In this document: positions 34,830 to 45,875 of the stretch, in pieces | How the letters are laid out: each line of letters begins with the position of its first letter | Numbering within the stretch: the first letter of the stretch is position 1 | Source of the DNA: Apostichopus japonicus | Taxonomy: Eukaryota > Echinodermata > Holothuroidea > Aspidochirotida > Stichopodidae | DNA length: 64,000 nucleotides | NCBI RefSeq assembly: GCF_037975245.1 | Contig: NC_092583.1 | Span: 11,115,764 to 11,179,763, forward strand | Direction of reading: 5' to 3' | Program-made: the position numbers and the translations under genes | The notes under the pieces: model-generated | Told to the model about the DNA's origin: nothing | Databases searched by the model: none | What the model saw: the letters and a program-made list of their open reading frames with translations, nothing else

Positions 34830-36302
34830 ATGGATTATCTTCGGCGGATATTGCTTTTCGTTCCGTTACTTGCTTTTTTCTTTCATCTATTGCTGGTCTT
34901 TGAGAGTCAGTGTTCTGCGCAGACAGTGTCTCTGTTTACGAGATTCAACGACATTGTATTAGCTGGAGAATCGATATCACTCAGATGTTCAGTGTCAGAC
35001 TTGAATCCAGATTATAACATTACCCTGGTGATAACAGATGAAACGGGACAAGAGTTTAATTCAGGTCCATTGGGACTGGACGATGCTACATTTTACATCG
35101 AACAAACTACTTCATTTATATTTAGTACTAACCAAACATTCTTTTGCAGCGTAACATGGGTAGACTTTACTGCTTCCACAAACCTGACAATATTAGCATT
35201 ACCAAATGAACCGACATATTGTACTACAAACTACACTGACGGTATCATTGTTGGACAATCGGTAACTCTAACATGTTATAGTTATGCGTCAGTGTTCGGT
35301 TTCATTAGCTGGAGTTCAGATAATGATATAACATTCGATGAAACGAGAAACCTTGTAAGGACGATGACACAGTGTAACAGGATACATGTACAACCTTCTG
35401 TAAGTCAAAATGGCAGCGTGTTTACATGTGAACGTGATGGCGTAGCACCAGTAACCGACATAGACCGGTGTACCGTTGGTCCTATTTATGTTTACGAGGA
35501 ACTGATCATTTTCATTGATCCAGTAGTTACTACAAATGATCCAGCTATATTGTATCCAGGACAAACAAAATTTTATACATGCTCATCTTTACCAACTTCA
35601 TCTGTGCAGTGGTCCATTCCGGAAGGACTAGATATTTCTGGTATTGTGATCTCCGTTGATGGATCAATGATGATAGTAACTGTTGCTAGTGATAGTAGCT
35701 ATGAAGGTGTTGTAACATTAAATTGTTATGGTACCCTCCTTACTGAAAGTTCTATGGCAAACTTAACGTTAGTAATTAGGCCCATGGAATCTGTATCCTT
35801 GCTCACATTGGTCAGTTCTCCCGAAAAATTAGCACCAACAACATCAGCCTCTAACAGAGTTTCAAGTAAACCACCTGGTAATTCAGTTCTTGTTGTTTCG
35901 CTAGTCACTGTCATAGGGTTCCTTTTATTTACATTGTCAATAATGTTTGTTCTACTTTACCGGAAAAGTAGACATACCGAGTCAAATTCCAAATCTGTTG
36001 CTACTGTAACCTCTTCGGCGAATGTAGGCTACGATTATTGCTATATTGATACCGGTGGTGTAACTAGAACCGTTACTCCAAACACTGAAGCAACCACAGT
36101 CTCTGAAAGCAGCCCCAACTCGAAAGAACAGTATTCTAGAGTAATCATAAACGAAAACGAGTCGGTAGCCTACGAAATTCCAGGTGCTAAAATGGGAAAC
36201 GAAAATCCAAGCAAGGGGACAATTATTGACGAAGAAGGGAATGAGTCTATATATTACGATAATCTACAAATGTTTAATTTTGAGACAAATGGGCAAAAAT
36301 AG
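34830..36302 (+). CDS. Three-Ig transmembrane receptor with tyrosine-based tail motif
   Basis: This 490-residue type I membrane protein is encoded in one exon. Residues 1-30 form a signal peptide (MDYLRRILLFVPLLAFFFHL, cleavage probably after SQCSA). Ig1 spans about 32-125 with Cys53 and Cys106 and lacks the usual core Trp. Ig2 spans about 128-222 (Cys149, Trp161, Cys200, plus extra Cys131, Cys182 and Cys214). Ig3 spans about 235-318 (Cys251, Trp261, Cys299). Six N-glycosylation sequons are seen (N63, N101, N118, N134, N194, N311). A Ser/Thr/Pro-rich stalk (about 320-351) leads to one helix (353-377) and YRKSRH as stop-transfer. The tail holds Tyr401, 403, 405, 435, 448, 475 and 476. IYYDNL (474-479) fits the inhibitory I/V-x-Y-x-x-L motif and contains Y-x-N. 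A role as an inhibitory or adhesion-type immune receptor is inference. The start follows an acceptor-like AG at 34,806-34,807. Intronless coding over three Ig domains is unusual. Confidence 0.85.
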   Translation: MDYLRRILLFVPLLAFFFHLLLVFESQCSAQTVSLFTRFNDIVLAGESISLRCSVSDLNPDYNITLVITDETGQEFNSGPLGLDDATFYIEQTTSFIFSTNQTFFCSVTWVDFTASTNLTILALPNEPTYCTTNYTDGIIVGQSVTLTCYSYASVFGFISWSSDNDITFDETRNLVRTMTQCNRIHVQPSVSQNGSVFTCERDGVAPVTDIDRCTVGPIYVYEELIIFIDPVVTTNDPAILYPGQTKFYTCSSLPTSSVQWSIPEGLDISGIVISVDGSMMIVTVASDSSYEGVVTLNCYGTLLTESSMANLTLVIRPMESVSLLTLVSSPEKLAPTTSASNRVSSKPPGNSVLVVSLVTVIGFLLFTLSIMFVLLYRKSRHTESNSKSVATVTSSANVGYDYCYIDTGGVTRTVTPNTEATTVSESSPNSKEQYSRVIINENESVAYEIPGAKMGNENPSKGTIIDEEGNESIYYDNLQMFNFETNGQK

Positions 36303-36308
36303 AATAAA
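36303..36308 (+). terminator. Possible poly(A) signal (unit 2 receptor)
   Basis: AATAAA starts directly after the TAG stop (36,300-36,302). This leaves almost no 3' UTR before it, so a downstream signal may be used instead. Confidence 0.35.
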
Positions 36309-36531
36309 GCCATGAAAGTATTAGAATTCAGCTGTAGTAAAGCACAATTAAGATGAAAGAAATATCAAGAAAATCGTATTTGTTCAATCAAACCGTTCTC
36401 GAGAACCTATAATTACCGGGCTACATTTATTAGGTTTTTCATGTAGCAAGTAGGAATGGGTTTTCGATCTCATACCAGAACAGTAATATTTTTTATTATA
36501 TGAAACAATTGCCATAATTAATTCAAATATT

Positions 36532-36605
36532 AATGGATGGCTAAGTTGGTAGAGCGCTGTACTTGTAACCCGGAGATCAATGGTTCGAATCCCGTTCTAG
36601 CCATA
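36532..36605 (+). other. tRNA-Thr(TGT)-like sequence, probably degenerate or a SINE head (unit 2)
   Basis: An A box (TGGCTAAGTTGG, 36,538-36,549) and a perfect B box (GGTTCGAATCC, 36,582-36,592) flank a loop CTTGTAA that would carry anticodon TGT. The acceptor arms pair only in part, the two lower pairs of the anticodon stem fail, and the T stem has mismatches. A working tRNA is therefore unlikely. Confidence 0.5.
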
Positions 36606-39600
36606 AATTTCATTGCTCTTTTCCCTGTTATAATTTGCCATATGTTCTTCCAAGTAAAAAGGAAATTTGGTTCAAATAAATACTTTTATCTTTGTGTGAG
36701 TTTAAAGGGATTGGGGGGGGGGGGATACACTCGGACACAACCCTGTAATCAAACATGTTGTCTTTGATATGAGGTTTTGAATTTTGTTGATAATTTATTC
36801 GATGATATATATTTATTAGTCTTTAGTAAACAGGACTAATTAAATGTTCTAAGACTGTGTAGGATAGTTTAGTTTCATTCTCTTCAGTCGGATCAGGTTT
36901 GGTATATTCTTTCGTCATATTTCTGTCTGTACATATTAAACAGGTTTCATCGTTGCAGTGCCATATCTAGTGCCCTGGCAGTTTTTCTATACATTAAATT
37001 ATTTATCGTACAAATAGATTGTGATATCTTTCGTTCTTCTTTTAAGAATTGCTTTTCTTAGCTGTGGAAAAGCAGCAATATTCCTACTGTTTGCATTTTG
37101 ATAGTTTTGCTTAAACTTATCTATAAAAAACTTAAACCTTGTAGAAACGGTGTATACAAATTCAGAGAATCCTGCGACGCTCAGAATTTGAAGTTGGTCA
37201 TTATGGTAACGCTCACTACTGTACTCCATTGGTGACACTGCAACTAAACTGAAGGTTTAATGTGCATTTGTTACCAAAAAGTGGCACCATAACATGGTTG
37301 GACATGCACGTTTCCAAAGGCCAAGGAGTTGGTTTGGTTGGGGGTTGTAAAATGTTTTATGTTCTCGTGTGTGCCCTTGTGTATATGTGTAGACAACGAT
37401 ATGTCCCAAAATGCTCAGTGCTCATTGGTACGGCGGATGTTCTTGATACGCATTGTGCATGAGCCTCACCATGGGATGGAGGCCGTGAATTATGATTTAT
37501 AGGGTCAAAAGTAAGAGTTACAAAACCAACAACACAATGACTAATTCGCTTGTACCAAAAGGAAGAATTGTGAAACAACTTTAAACTCACGTTGGATATT
37601 AGACACCTGGTTAATGGGACACTTGTTAATATTGGTCAAAAAGGTCATATGAATGGAATAGACTGTCGTCATTTGTGGTGATGTTTAGTTTTCCATTCAA
37701 ACCAAGTCATAGGAAGGTTATACATTCAAACGTAAAAAATCGCTGATTATTTTTAACCTGTAACCAATTGGCGACTTTGTCTAATACGCCTGAGTGTATC
37801 CGCAAATAAAATAGTTTACTCGATTTGAATGAGACATGCTGTCAACAAGGAAGTGACAGAAAACGAATTTAAGCTTAATTGATTTTCGTCGAAAACGGGT
37901 GTTGGTTTCTTTGTACAAGGTTTATTCTTGGCTTTATGTGCAATACAAACGTCACGATACCTTACACTTCCTTATCGTTGAACCATACATATAGTCAGAA
38001 TCCTATACGCTGGCGCTGATTTAATACGTTATACATGCAACGGTTGCAGTTATTATGTCAACATAGAACATGTATCATCAATCAGTAGACGAAATTATGA
38101 TGAGTTGGGGATATCGTTTCTTTCCTATCGGTAAAATCTGATGAGCCTAACAAAGGTTATAACATTATTCGATTAAGAGGGGAATTCTTCTTCATTAACG
38201 ACATTAATATTCCCTAACACGTGCCAAAGAGGCACAAATATAACGAACGCACAGTCTCTTTGTATTCTAGTTCTTAATGGTTACATATTTCACATATTCT
38301 ATTTGGTAATTTTTGAATATTCATGAGGAAGAATGTGTTATCGTGCAATAAGGACATTTAGCCTATATATAAGTCAATGGAATATTGAAAGAAATTGATA
38401 CCTCAGACAAGACGTGCAAACAAACCGCTAGCATGTTTGTGACACGATTACCATAAATGGACAATGGCGTCCATTACACTCGGTAAACATTATACTGGTA
38501 TTAGATGAGACAAACAGTGACAAATTTCGCTGGATAATTGTTTTGATATTGCAGACCAAGGATACTTTGTTTTTACATGTGTTGTTAGCCTTTATACTTT
38601 TACATATTTTGATAACTCAACTTACTATTTAGAGAGACAGTTTTACAATAAATATCAGCCTTTATCTCGCGTTTTTTATGCTCAATCCGTTGATCCTAGA
38701 ATGGGGCAGGGGCAGGCATGATAACGTCCTCATTTAGCTAAGGCAATCGTGAACTTCCTCTTGCTTTTGTACTGGCACTGCAATGTCATTGTTATGAATA
38801 GGTTACGAATTGTAGGCATGGAATAATCGGGTCAGTGAATTTACATAACGTAGACCGATACGTGGTATAGAATGCATCAATGCCATATTAGTGATAACTA
38901 TGTTAACACTCCTGTCATAAGATTTGACTACCTAATCACGATTATAACTGGTAGTTTGTCTGTTTTATTGGTGCAATAAGCTCACAATATTATGTTATAT
39001 GATGTAATAGTATTAGACAGTTACCGGCACCAATCATACTTTCAAAAGCATCCGTATTTGATTTAATCTCTTTGACTTAAGAGGAGGAGGAGGACTCCAA
39101 AAGAGGAATGTGTTACTCTTTACTGTTTGCAAGTTGACAGATGTATCATCCAGAGTTTACTGGCTAAACCCGGAAAGTGACATATATCAATGTTCGAAAT
39201 AATGATGTCAACTCTATTATCCGTGTCTCCATGTTGATTTCGAGATCAGTGTAAACAATACAAACACCTGCATACACCTTACGCGCAGTCTAAGGACTTT
39301 AGTTAATAACTTAATTATTTAACTAGACACAGTTGAAATGTGTGTGAGAGTGAAGAACTTAAAATAAAATAAAATGCAAAAAGTGAAGAATTAGCTGTTG
39401 TCAATCAATTGTTTCAAACATGACCTCACATGACCTCACTTGATATTGTTGCAACATTATCTGCAAAGTTCAGTCAAGAACTCTATTGTAAAGAGACTCA
39501 ATCATTTGTTTATACAAAAAGTTAAGAAATTAGTTTTGAAATCTTGATTGTGAAAATGTACTTTTTTTCTAAATGGCAACTGCCAATCACCTCTGTATGC

Positions 39601-39914
39601 AGAGCTTAAGTTTAAATAGGTTTCCAACTCCAAACTTAAGTAGCTGTTGACCAACTATATATGGAAGGAAAGAACTTGATTGTAAATAGCTGTCAATCAA
39701 CTGTAATTGGAAACGAAGACTTTTGCGTTTGTTTGTAAATAGTTGTCGACCAACTGTTAATTAAAAGAATAACGCACAATAACTGATATTTTTTCATATT
39801 CAGGTTCTACTTTTCACGGAGTAAACCGTACATTTATACAACAAACAGACTGGAAAATTTCTGTCCAAGCTTGTATCAGATGATGAAAACTAAACAAAAG
39901 GAAACTAGAGGCCC

Positions 39915-40265
39915 TAATTGTATTGAAGTATATGTTAGAGGAATATGTTAAATGTATTTATGTAAGAAGTACATGTGAGAAGTATATGTAAGATTTATAT
40001 GTGTTAGAAGTATATGTCAGACGTTTATGTTAGAAGTATATGCTAGATGTATATATGTTAAAAGAATATGCTAGAAGTTATGTTAGAAGGTTATTACGCA
40101 TATGTTAGATGTAAATATGTTAGAAGTATTTGTTAGAAGTATATGTTAGAAGTATTTGTTAGAAGAATATGTGTTAGAATTATATGTAAGAAGTATATAT
40201 GTTAGAAGTATATGTTAGATATATATATGTAAGAAGTGTATGTTAGATGTATATGTTACAATTTT
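39915..40265 (+). repeat. 13-bp minisatellite, short allele (unit 2)
   Basis: The same unit and flanks are found as at 25,130-25,755, with fewer repeats. Confidence 0.85.
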
Positions 40266-40663
40266 ATGTTAGTATTAGTAATCATATATAGCTGTTGATT
40301 TGTTTGTTTGGTGAACAGGGTAGTCAGTTAATATTGTTAACCTCAAATAATGTTTTATTCGGTGTTTGTTTATGTTTTATTGAGTCTTTTTTTCCCTTTT
40401 GAGTACTAATAAATACATACTTTAATGGTAGTAGAAGTATGCATCGACTCATTGAATATTAATTAGTGTCATGTCTTAGATGGAGAGCAAGGCGTTCTCT
40501 AAACATGTAACATTTTTACATATATATAATGTCCATAGTATGAAACTATTTATGATATGATCACATGTCCATTTCATTCTCCTCAGTCAGAGCAAGTTAT
40601 TTGTATCAAGAAGAATTCAAAGTTTGATTTCCAATCTTCTAACGATGCTTCTCTCCCTAATTC

Positions 40664-40815
40664 GTTAGATACGTTTAATACGTTAGATGCGTGGATTCGC
40701 TAGATACGTTAAATTCGTTAGATTCGTAAGATACGTTGGATACGCTAGATACGTTCAAGATACGTTAGATACGTAAGATATGTTTGATTCGTTAGATACG
40801 TTTGATAAACGTTCA
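40664..40815 (+). repeat. 9-bp minisatellite GTTAGATAC (unit 2, expanded)
   Basis: This is the same array as at 26,149-26,240, but with about sixteen units. It expanded here while the neighbouring 13-bp array is shorter. Confidence 0.8.
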
Positions 40816-41901
40816 ATAATTGGTATATTTTCGGGTAAATCGTCACAGCCGCCCTTCCCTCCTCCCAAATCAAACCGGGCCCCTACTACCGTGAAAATGT
40901 CCCGTGGTTTAGAAAATTGGAATGGTTAAATTTTGAAGACAAAGTTGATGAGACTATTTATGGTGCTCTTTAGGTGTGATATTATCTATACATAGTGCAC
41001 TTAAAGTGTGACACTATATACACATATTGCTATATAATTGCAATACTATATACATAGTGCTCCTTGTAAAAAAATATATATATATATAAAATGTTTAAAA
41101 CAGACGAGCGCCATTTATTTATTTATTTGCAGTAGAGGAAGCTGAGAATTCCATATGCGTTTACATATGCTATCAACATATCCGTGACGTAGATTACTTT
41201 GTAAATACATGAATTCAACATTAAGATCTTCGATTTATTATTATATATAGTCCGCAAACCAGGGAATTACTTGTTCATGTCCATAGGCCTATACCAAAAT
41301 CATTTGAAAATCTAAGTGTTATGAAAGAGCAATAGATCAACGTGTGAGATATCCAGAAATGGGGTTGGTGAGACCTGATGAAAATTTTACGGACCATGTC
41401 AGTTTTACCTCTTAACTGTGCAGGTAAACTTGTAATCTATATGTAGAAGAATAACGGTGTCGCTCACGCAACTAAAGCTAGTAGTAGTACTATAAGTGAA
41501 CATTTGTTACTATTCTTAAAGGGCGTCACCAATTTTAACGGACACACAGTAGTTTCTGTTTAAAACACGAAGATATTAATAAACTGAAACCCATGATTAA
41601 CTGTTGGTTTATTCTTAAGCTTTATTGCCCAATATTGGTTTTACGGAAATACGTTCGAACCACTGTGATTACCCAAGCAGTCTTTTTGTCTAAATATATT
41701 GCAAACACTGATATTTTTAAAGTTACGAAGTTACGTTCACCTCTGTCATTCATTTTGAAGAAGGGGTACTTTGAGTTGGCTTTATAACGGCATTGGACAT
41801 ATGCATACACACAATTCTAAGGACACCATTAGAAAAGAGTCCAGGTATCAATTACAGATAATTTATAGTTTATGAATGCCCTGAAGACGTGACCCACTCA
41901 T

Positions 41902-42065
41902 TTTCCACAACGCCGAAGACAATTACCCGATAAGTGTGACTTTGTTGCTTTTAAATGACAGATTATGCTGAGGTTTAGTTTTGATATTAGCATAGCCTAA
42001 GGAGTAAAACACATTCAGATGCTATAGCATTGTTGCCATAACTATTCAGGTTTTGATGCACCCCT
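41902..42065. other. About 165 bp present only in unit 2
   Basis: After GAAGACGTGACC both units are aligned until 27,312/41,902. Unit 1 goes straight on to a TTAACGATATTATAAATCCC-like stretch, while unit 2 has about 165 extra bases first. I cannot tell insertion from deletion, and no transposon ends are obvious. Confidence 0.6.
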
Positions 42066-42627
42066 TTAAGGATATTATAAATCCCTGGAATGCTCCTTTC
42101 AGTCTAACTTGATCATATCGTTGGCTGCTCAGTGCAGGCCTGCATTAACATTTATGCTAATACTTTGTTTTATTAATTCTAATAACTCAATCAATACATA
42201 ATTCTTGTAACTTCATGTGGACAACACAGTACCCTTGTATGACATTTCCATAATCATTATTTGTCCATAACAAATATGTAGTGTATCGTAAATATGATAT
42301 TTGAGGTAATGAAATTATTCATGCCTTTGCTATTGATTAGTCAGTTTTATGATGCATCTGGGAAGCTGACATAATGGAATCTGTGTTAGACTGAGTAAAT
42401 CAGTCACTTTAATTGATGGTCCTAAGATAATTGTAGAGGATCATTTCTTACCAATATTAAAAGTGATATAGAAATACAACCTAGATGGAAATAATAAATA
42501 ATTATATAAATAATTAAATAAATAATTTCAAATAATAGTCTGCAACATATCAAATAAAAAAATTGGTGCCTGATAAAGTAATCCTCTGATGATGCGAAAA
42601 GAAGTTTCTAAAATTGAACTATGTATC

Positions 42628-42747
42628 GGAGAGTACCCAAGAGCACCCGAGAATACCCGAGAGTACCCGAGGGTACCCGAGAGCACCCGAGAGTACCCGA
42701 GAGTACCCGAGGGTACCCGAGAGCACCCGAGAGTACCCGAGAGCACG
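42628..42747 (+). repeat. 10-bp minisatellite GAGAGTACCC (unit 2)
   Basis: This is the counterpart of 27,850-27,977, with about one unit fewer and a different order of variants. Confidence 0.9.
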
Positions 42748-42824
42748 CATATTTCCTTACTATACCATAGCCGCGACGACATGCTAATAACGTAAAATAA
42801 TTTAAAGCAATTTATCTTCTTTTT

Positions 42825-42866
42825 TGGGGGGTGGGTGGGTGGGTACGACGAGGGGAGGGGATGGGC
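42825..42866 (+). other. G-rich block, possible G-quadruplex (unit 2)
   Basis: A G run is followed by TGGGTGGGTGGGTACGACG and AGGGGAGGGG. It is the counterpart of 28,072-28,122. Confidence 0.6.
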
Positions 42867-43463
42867 TCATTATGGCCACATAACCCTTACCCCTTTGCCC
42901 AGTTTTTTTTCGCAATTGTATACAACAAGGAATAGGAGATATCAAATAAAAGATATTCTGATAACCGAAGTTAATTTTGAATTAGCATCCATTGAATATT
43001 TGAACAGGATCAAGTTCATGAATGTAGTTTTAAAATGGATCACATCCGTCACGAAATCATATTTTATTTAAAAAAATTGGTATAAAATTCGTGGAAGCTG
43101 CTCGCAATACTGCTTTCAAAGTACATTGCATTCATATATTTGCACGCACACTGTGTGTAGTTTTGATTTTCTAGATGCATCTCATATAAATAATAATATT
43201 CATTCATCAAAATACCGTCACAAACTAATAGATCACTACGTACATCTTGAAATCTAGAACTTTGAACAAGAACCTGTTAAAGTATGATATAGGGAAGTCT
43301 TATATACCACTGACACCTGCGTGGTTTAAAGTAGAAAAAAAGAAGATCATTCAAACTGGATCGTAAACCAATCAATATCCGAATATTTCTATACATCATG
43401 GGACATACTTAAACACTTAGCGTGCTATTTTAACGCTAATGTCGTTATTGTATAGGTACAATA

Positions 43464-43720
43464 GGCGGAGTGTATAGCCTAGTGGTTAGCGCCGGCGTCT
43501 CCCAATCATGAGATCCCCGGTTCGATTCCCCGCCGACAGCAATGTGTGTCGTCTGGCAAGGGTGTTGTTCAATAACAACTTCCCGACATGGACGTTAAAT
43601 GGATGTGTGCCGAGAGATTGGCTTCGGTCAGCTTGCGAGTCTACAAGCCTCCATGGCTTCTTTCGCGAGTTCCTGCTTGCGGGAAGATCACATATACATA
43701 CATACATACATACATACATT
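43464..43720 (+). mobile_element. tRNA-derived SINE with CATA tail, filled site in unit 2
   Basis: The head starts GGCGGAGTGTATAGCC and has an A box (TAGCCTAGTGG, 43,475-43,485) and B box (GGTTCGATTCC, 43,519-43,529). The body carries GACATGGACGTTAAATGGAT, GCTTCGGTCAGCTTGCGAG and a 3' hairpin-like CGCGAGTTCCTGCTTGCGGG. It ends in a (CATA)n tail at 43,691-43,720. The equivalent place in unit 1 (near 28,710) has TATAGGTATATTGTTGTTTG with no insert. The same family occurs in reverse at 62,033-62,290. Confidence 0.8.
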
Positions 43721-44040
43721 GCTGTTTGTATGGAAGAAAACCCACAGTCCCCGAAGAAAAGGAATTCCGAACATTTTGAAAATCCTTTCAATAAAGTAAC
43801 ACAACAAAACGTATTAAAGTAACCTGCAGTGTACAACAGCTATTAAAGAAAGTTGTACAGGATTGTGTGTAAGCTGATATACGTTCTATATACTTAATAC
43901 CGAGTGCTGCTCTCGTCATATAGAACAGAGCTCATTTGAAACAGATCGTTCAAATTATATTTGCAAATGTGAATAATTCTTGAGTTGTTGACCATCGATA
44001 TCATATCATCGCGCTTTACGTGACCCCTGCAGCCACAGAT

Positions 44041-44108
44041 CACGTGACTCCTGCAGCCTCAGATCAAACGTAGCATCTCCATTAGAAGACCTCGAAAAGA
44101 AACCGACA
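44041..44108 (+). promoter_or_regulatory. E-box and candidate non-coding first exon (unit 2 end)
   Basis: The same CACGTGAC (44,041-44,048) and donor GTAAGTA (44,109) are present. Because unit 3 is cut off before its receptor gene, a transcript starting here would run into unrelated sequence after 45,410. Confidence 0.3.
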
Positions 44109-44242
44109 GTAAGTACTCAACACTCTGTTATCCTTCCTCTTGATGTGATCACAAAAAACTTAAGTATTGTCCATTTGTTTGTGTGTGCGTTTGCTTGTGT
44201 GTTCATCTTCCCCTCAAGTTTGTCTTTGCTAGAGGGAATTTT

Positions 44243-44300
44243 AATGATAATAATAATAATAATAGTAATAATAATAATAATAATAATAATGATGATGATA
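44243..44300 (+). repeat. TAA microsatellite (unit 2)
   Basis: This is the counterpart of 29,238-29,285, slightly longer. Confidence 0.9.
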
Positions 44301-44595
44301 GTCGATAATTGACTTCGTTGATATCAAAATGAAGGTTCTCATTGAATTCTCAATTTGGTATGATGATCACAATGTTAGCCGCAATATATTGGGGTAGCTG
44401 GTGTTAAATTGTCGATGGATATACTGTTTTCCATGCATGTATTGATAAATCTAGGAGTTTTCAATTTAATATTTCATGATCGCATTCTGAGGTGCGACCA
44501 TGGCTTGACTGACAGGTTTAGATTAATATATTGTGTGGATAAATACTACTTCGGTTGTAAAGGTATCAATTTTTGGGGGAAAGAAATGTACTGGT

Positions 44596-44672
44596 GTTGG
44601 GGTTTGGTGTGTGTGGGTGGGGGTTGGGGTATGGTTGGTGGGGTTAGTGGGGGGTGGGTGCAGATGGAGAGG
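44596..44672 (+). other. G-rich block, possible G-quadruplex (unit 3)
   Basis: This is the counterpart in the truncated unit, with GTGGGTGGGGGTTGGGG and GTGGGGGGTGGG. Confidence 0.6.
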
Positions 44673-44999
44673 GGAAGCATGAGTGCAGGATTTCTAAAGT
44701 GTTTAATTTCTATAAGGATAAGGTATTCGTTAGGGAAAAGATATAATGTTACAATATTTTACATGATACCATGAAGTAGCGATAAACTTTTCCGGTTGTT
44801 TTTTAATGTACCTTTTCGCCTCGAGAAATCTCGAGTTGAAGAAGTTGAAGTTTAAAATTGGGAACTAATTTAAAAGAAATGAACTGATCGCAAAATGATG
44901 TTATTGTATTAATTTTCATAAACGCGATACATCAAAGAGGGAAGTATAGGGTGATGGAAATTTTAAGATGACCTAGACAATTCGGCCAGTCGGTGGGTC

Positions 45000-45013
45000 G
45001 TTACCACAGCAAC
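45000..45013 (+). promoter_or_regulatory. RFX X-box-like site (unit 3)
   Basis: The 14 bases are identical to those in units 1 and 2. In this truncated unit the site lies about 0.87 kb upstream of the open frame starting at 45,876. Confidence 0.4.
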
Positions 45014-45875
45014 ACAGTCTACTCCTTCTTAATGGTAGCTCAAGAGGCGCGAAGCCGCCTGTTACGTAAAGCTTTGGTTAAGGCGTATCAGTCACTTTTT
45101 CCGCTAAATGCGCTGGGTCGATCTTTACTATTCATCACGCTATGAGCGATTCGTTTCCTGTGATTGCTTATGTGTGTGTGATTCGTTCCTTCTGTGATCG
45201 CGCCGGCCTCTGTGAAGCGTATATGTAGAAAGGGGAGGAAAATATAACAGCCGTATGCATCAAGTTTATTTTAATGTAGGGAGACTCATTCGCGTCGGTG
45301 AGCAGACCCAGTAGAGTCTATACCTGTTACGTAATAAGTCCATCAAACATCTCTTACAATATGTCCTGTACATGCATGTGTTCAGCTTACATTATATTAC
45401 TGTGTGGTCTGCATTGTGACTGTGCATAGTCAAATAATTTATGGATGGTGGCGGTAGGGACGAAGCAGATACATCGGCGAATGTAATCTTAAAGTCTCAG
45501 TGTGTGTTTGCCAAATATAAAACTTCGACCTTTCCAGCTTACTGCCCTCTAAAAGCTCAGTGTACTGCAATATGCAATTTTCATATTAATATTCATTATT
45601 TTTATTGAGTTATATGTCGTTAAACAATTTGAGCTGAATAAAATAAGATAGGTTCATTAACGAGTCCGTAGATTCTACAAACTTCAATCAAAATTTGCAA
45701 GCCCCTCCCAACAGATCATGCGCCAATCAAATCTCTCTGTTTTGTTTACGACCGTTAAGCATAGGGCTACTTTCACTTTCGTGGCTAGCCTGTGTTAGAT
45801 TTCTTTTCTTGAATCGTATCTTTCTTTTGGTCTTACCGACGTAGCTTGCGAAATTGTGTCATTTCCTTCCATGCA

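Larger units (their letters stand above)
29433..44452 (+). repeat. Segmental tandem duplication, unit 2 (15.0 kb)
   Basis: This is colinear with unit 1. It is longer mainly because of a larger LINE relic (31,990-33,695), a stretch of about 165 bases at 41,902-42,065 and a SINE insertion at 43,464-43,720. Its 13-bp minisatellite is shorter than in unit 1. It holds the intact Ig receptor gene. Confidence 0.9.
44453..45410 (+). repeat. Segmental duplication, truncated unit 3
   Basis: The first 960 or so bases of the unit are present, including the G-rich block and X-box-like site. Similarity stops at TGTGTGGTCT (45,401-45,410). Units 1 and 2 continue with GTCTGAACTTATTTATGCAT at this point, while here unrelated sequence begins. 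This marks the right breakpoint of the array. Confidence 0.85.

Noticed and set aside
36532-36605. Functional tRNA-Thr gene
   Set aside because: Acceptor, anticodon and T stems have mismatches, although the promoter boxes look good.
43486-43836. Open frames of 63-116 codons on both strands
   Set aside because: They lie over the SINE and its CATA tail (YIHTYIHT peptides) and are by-products of the insertion.
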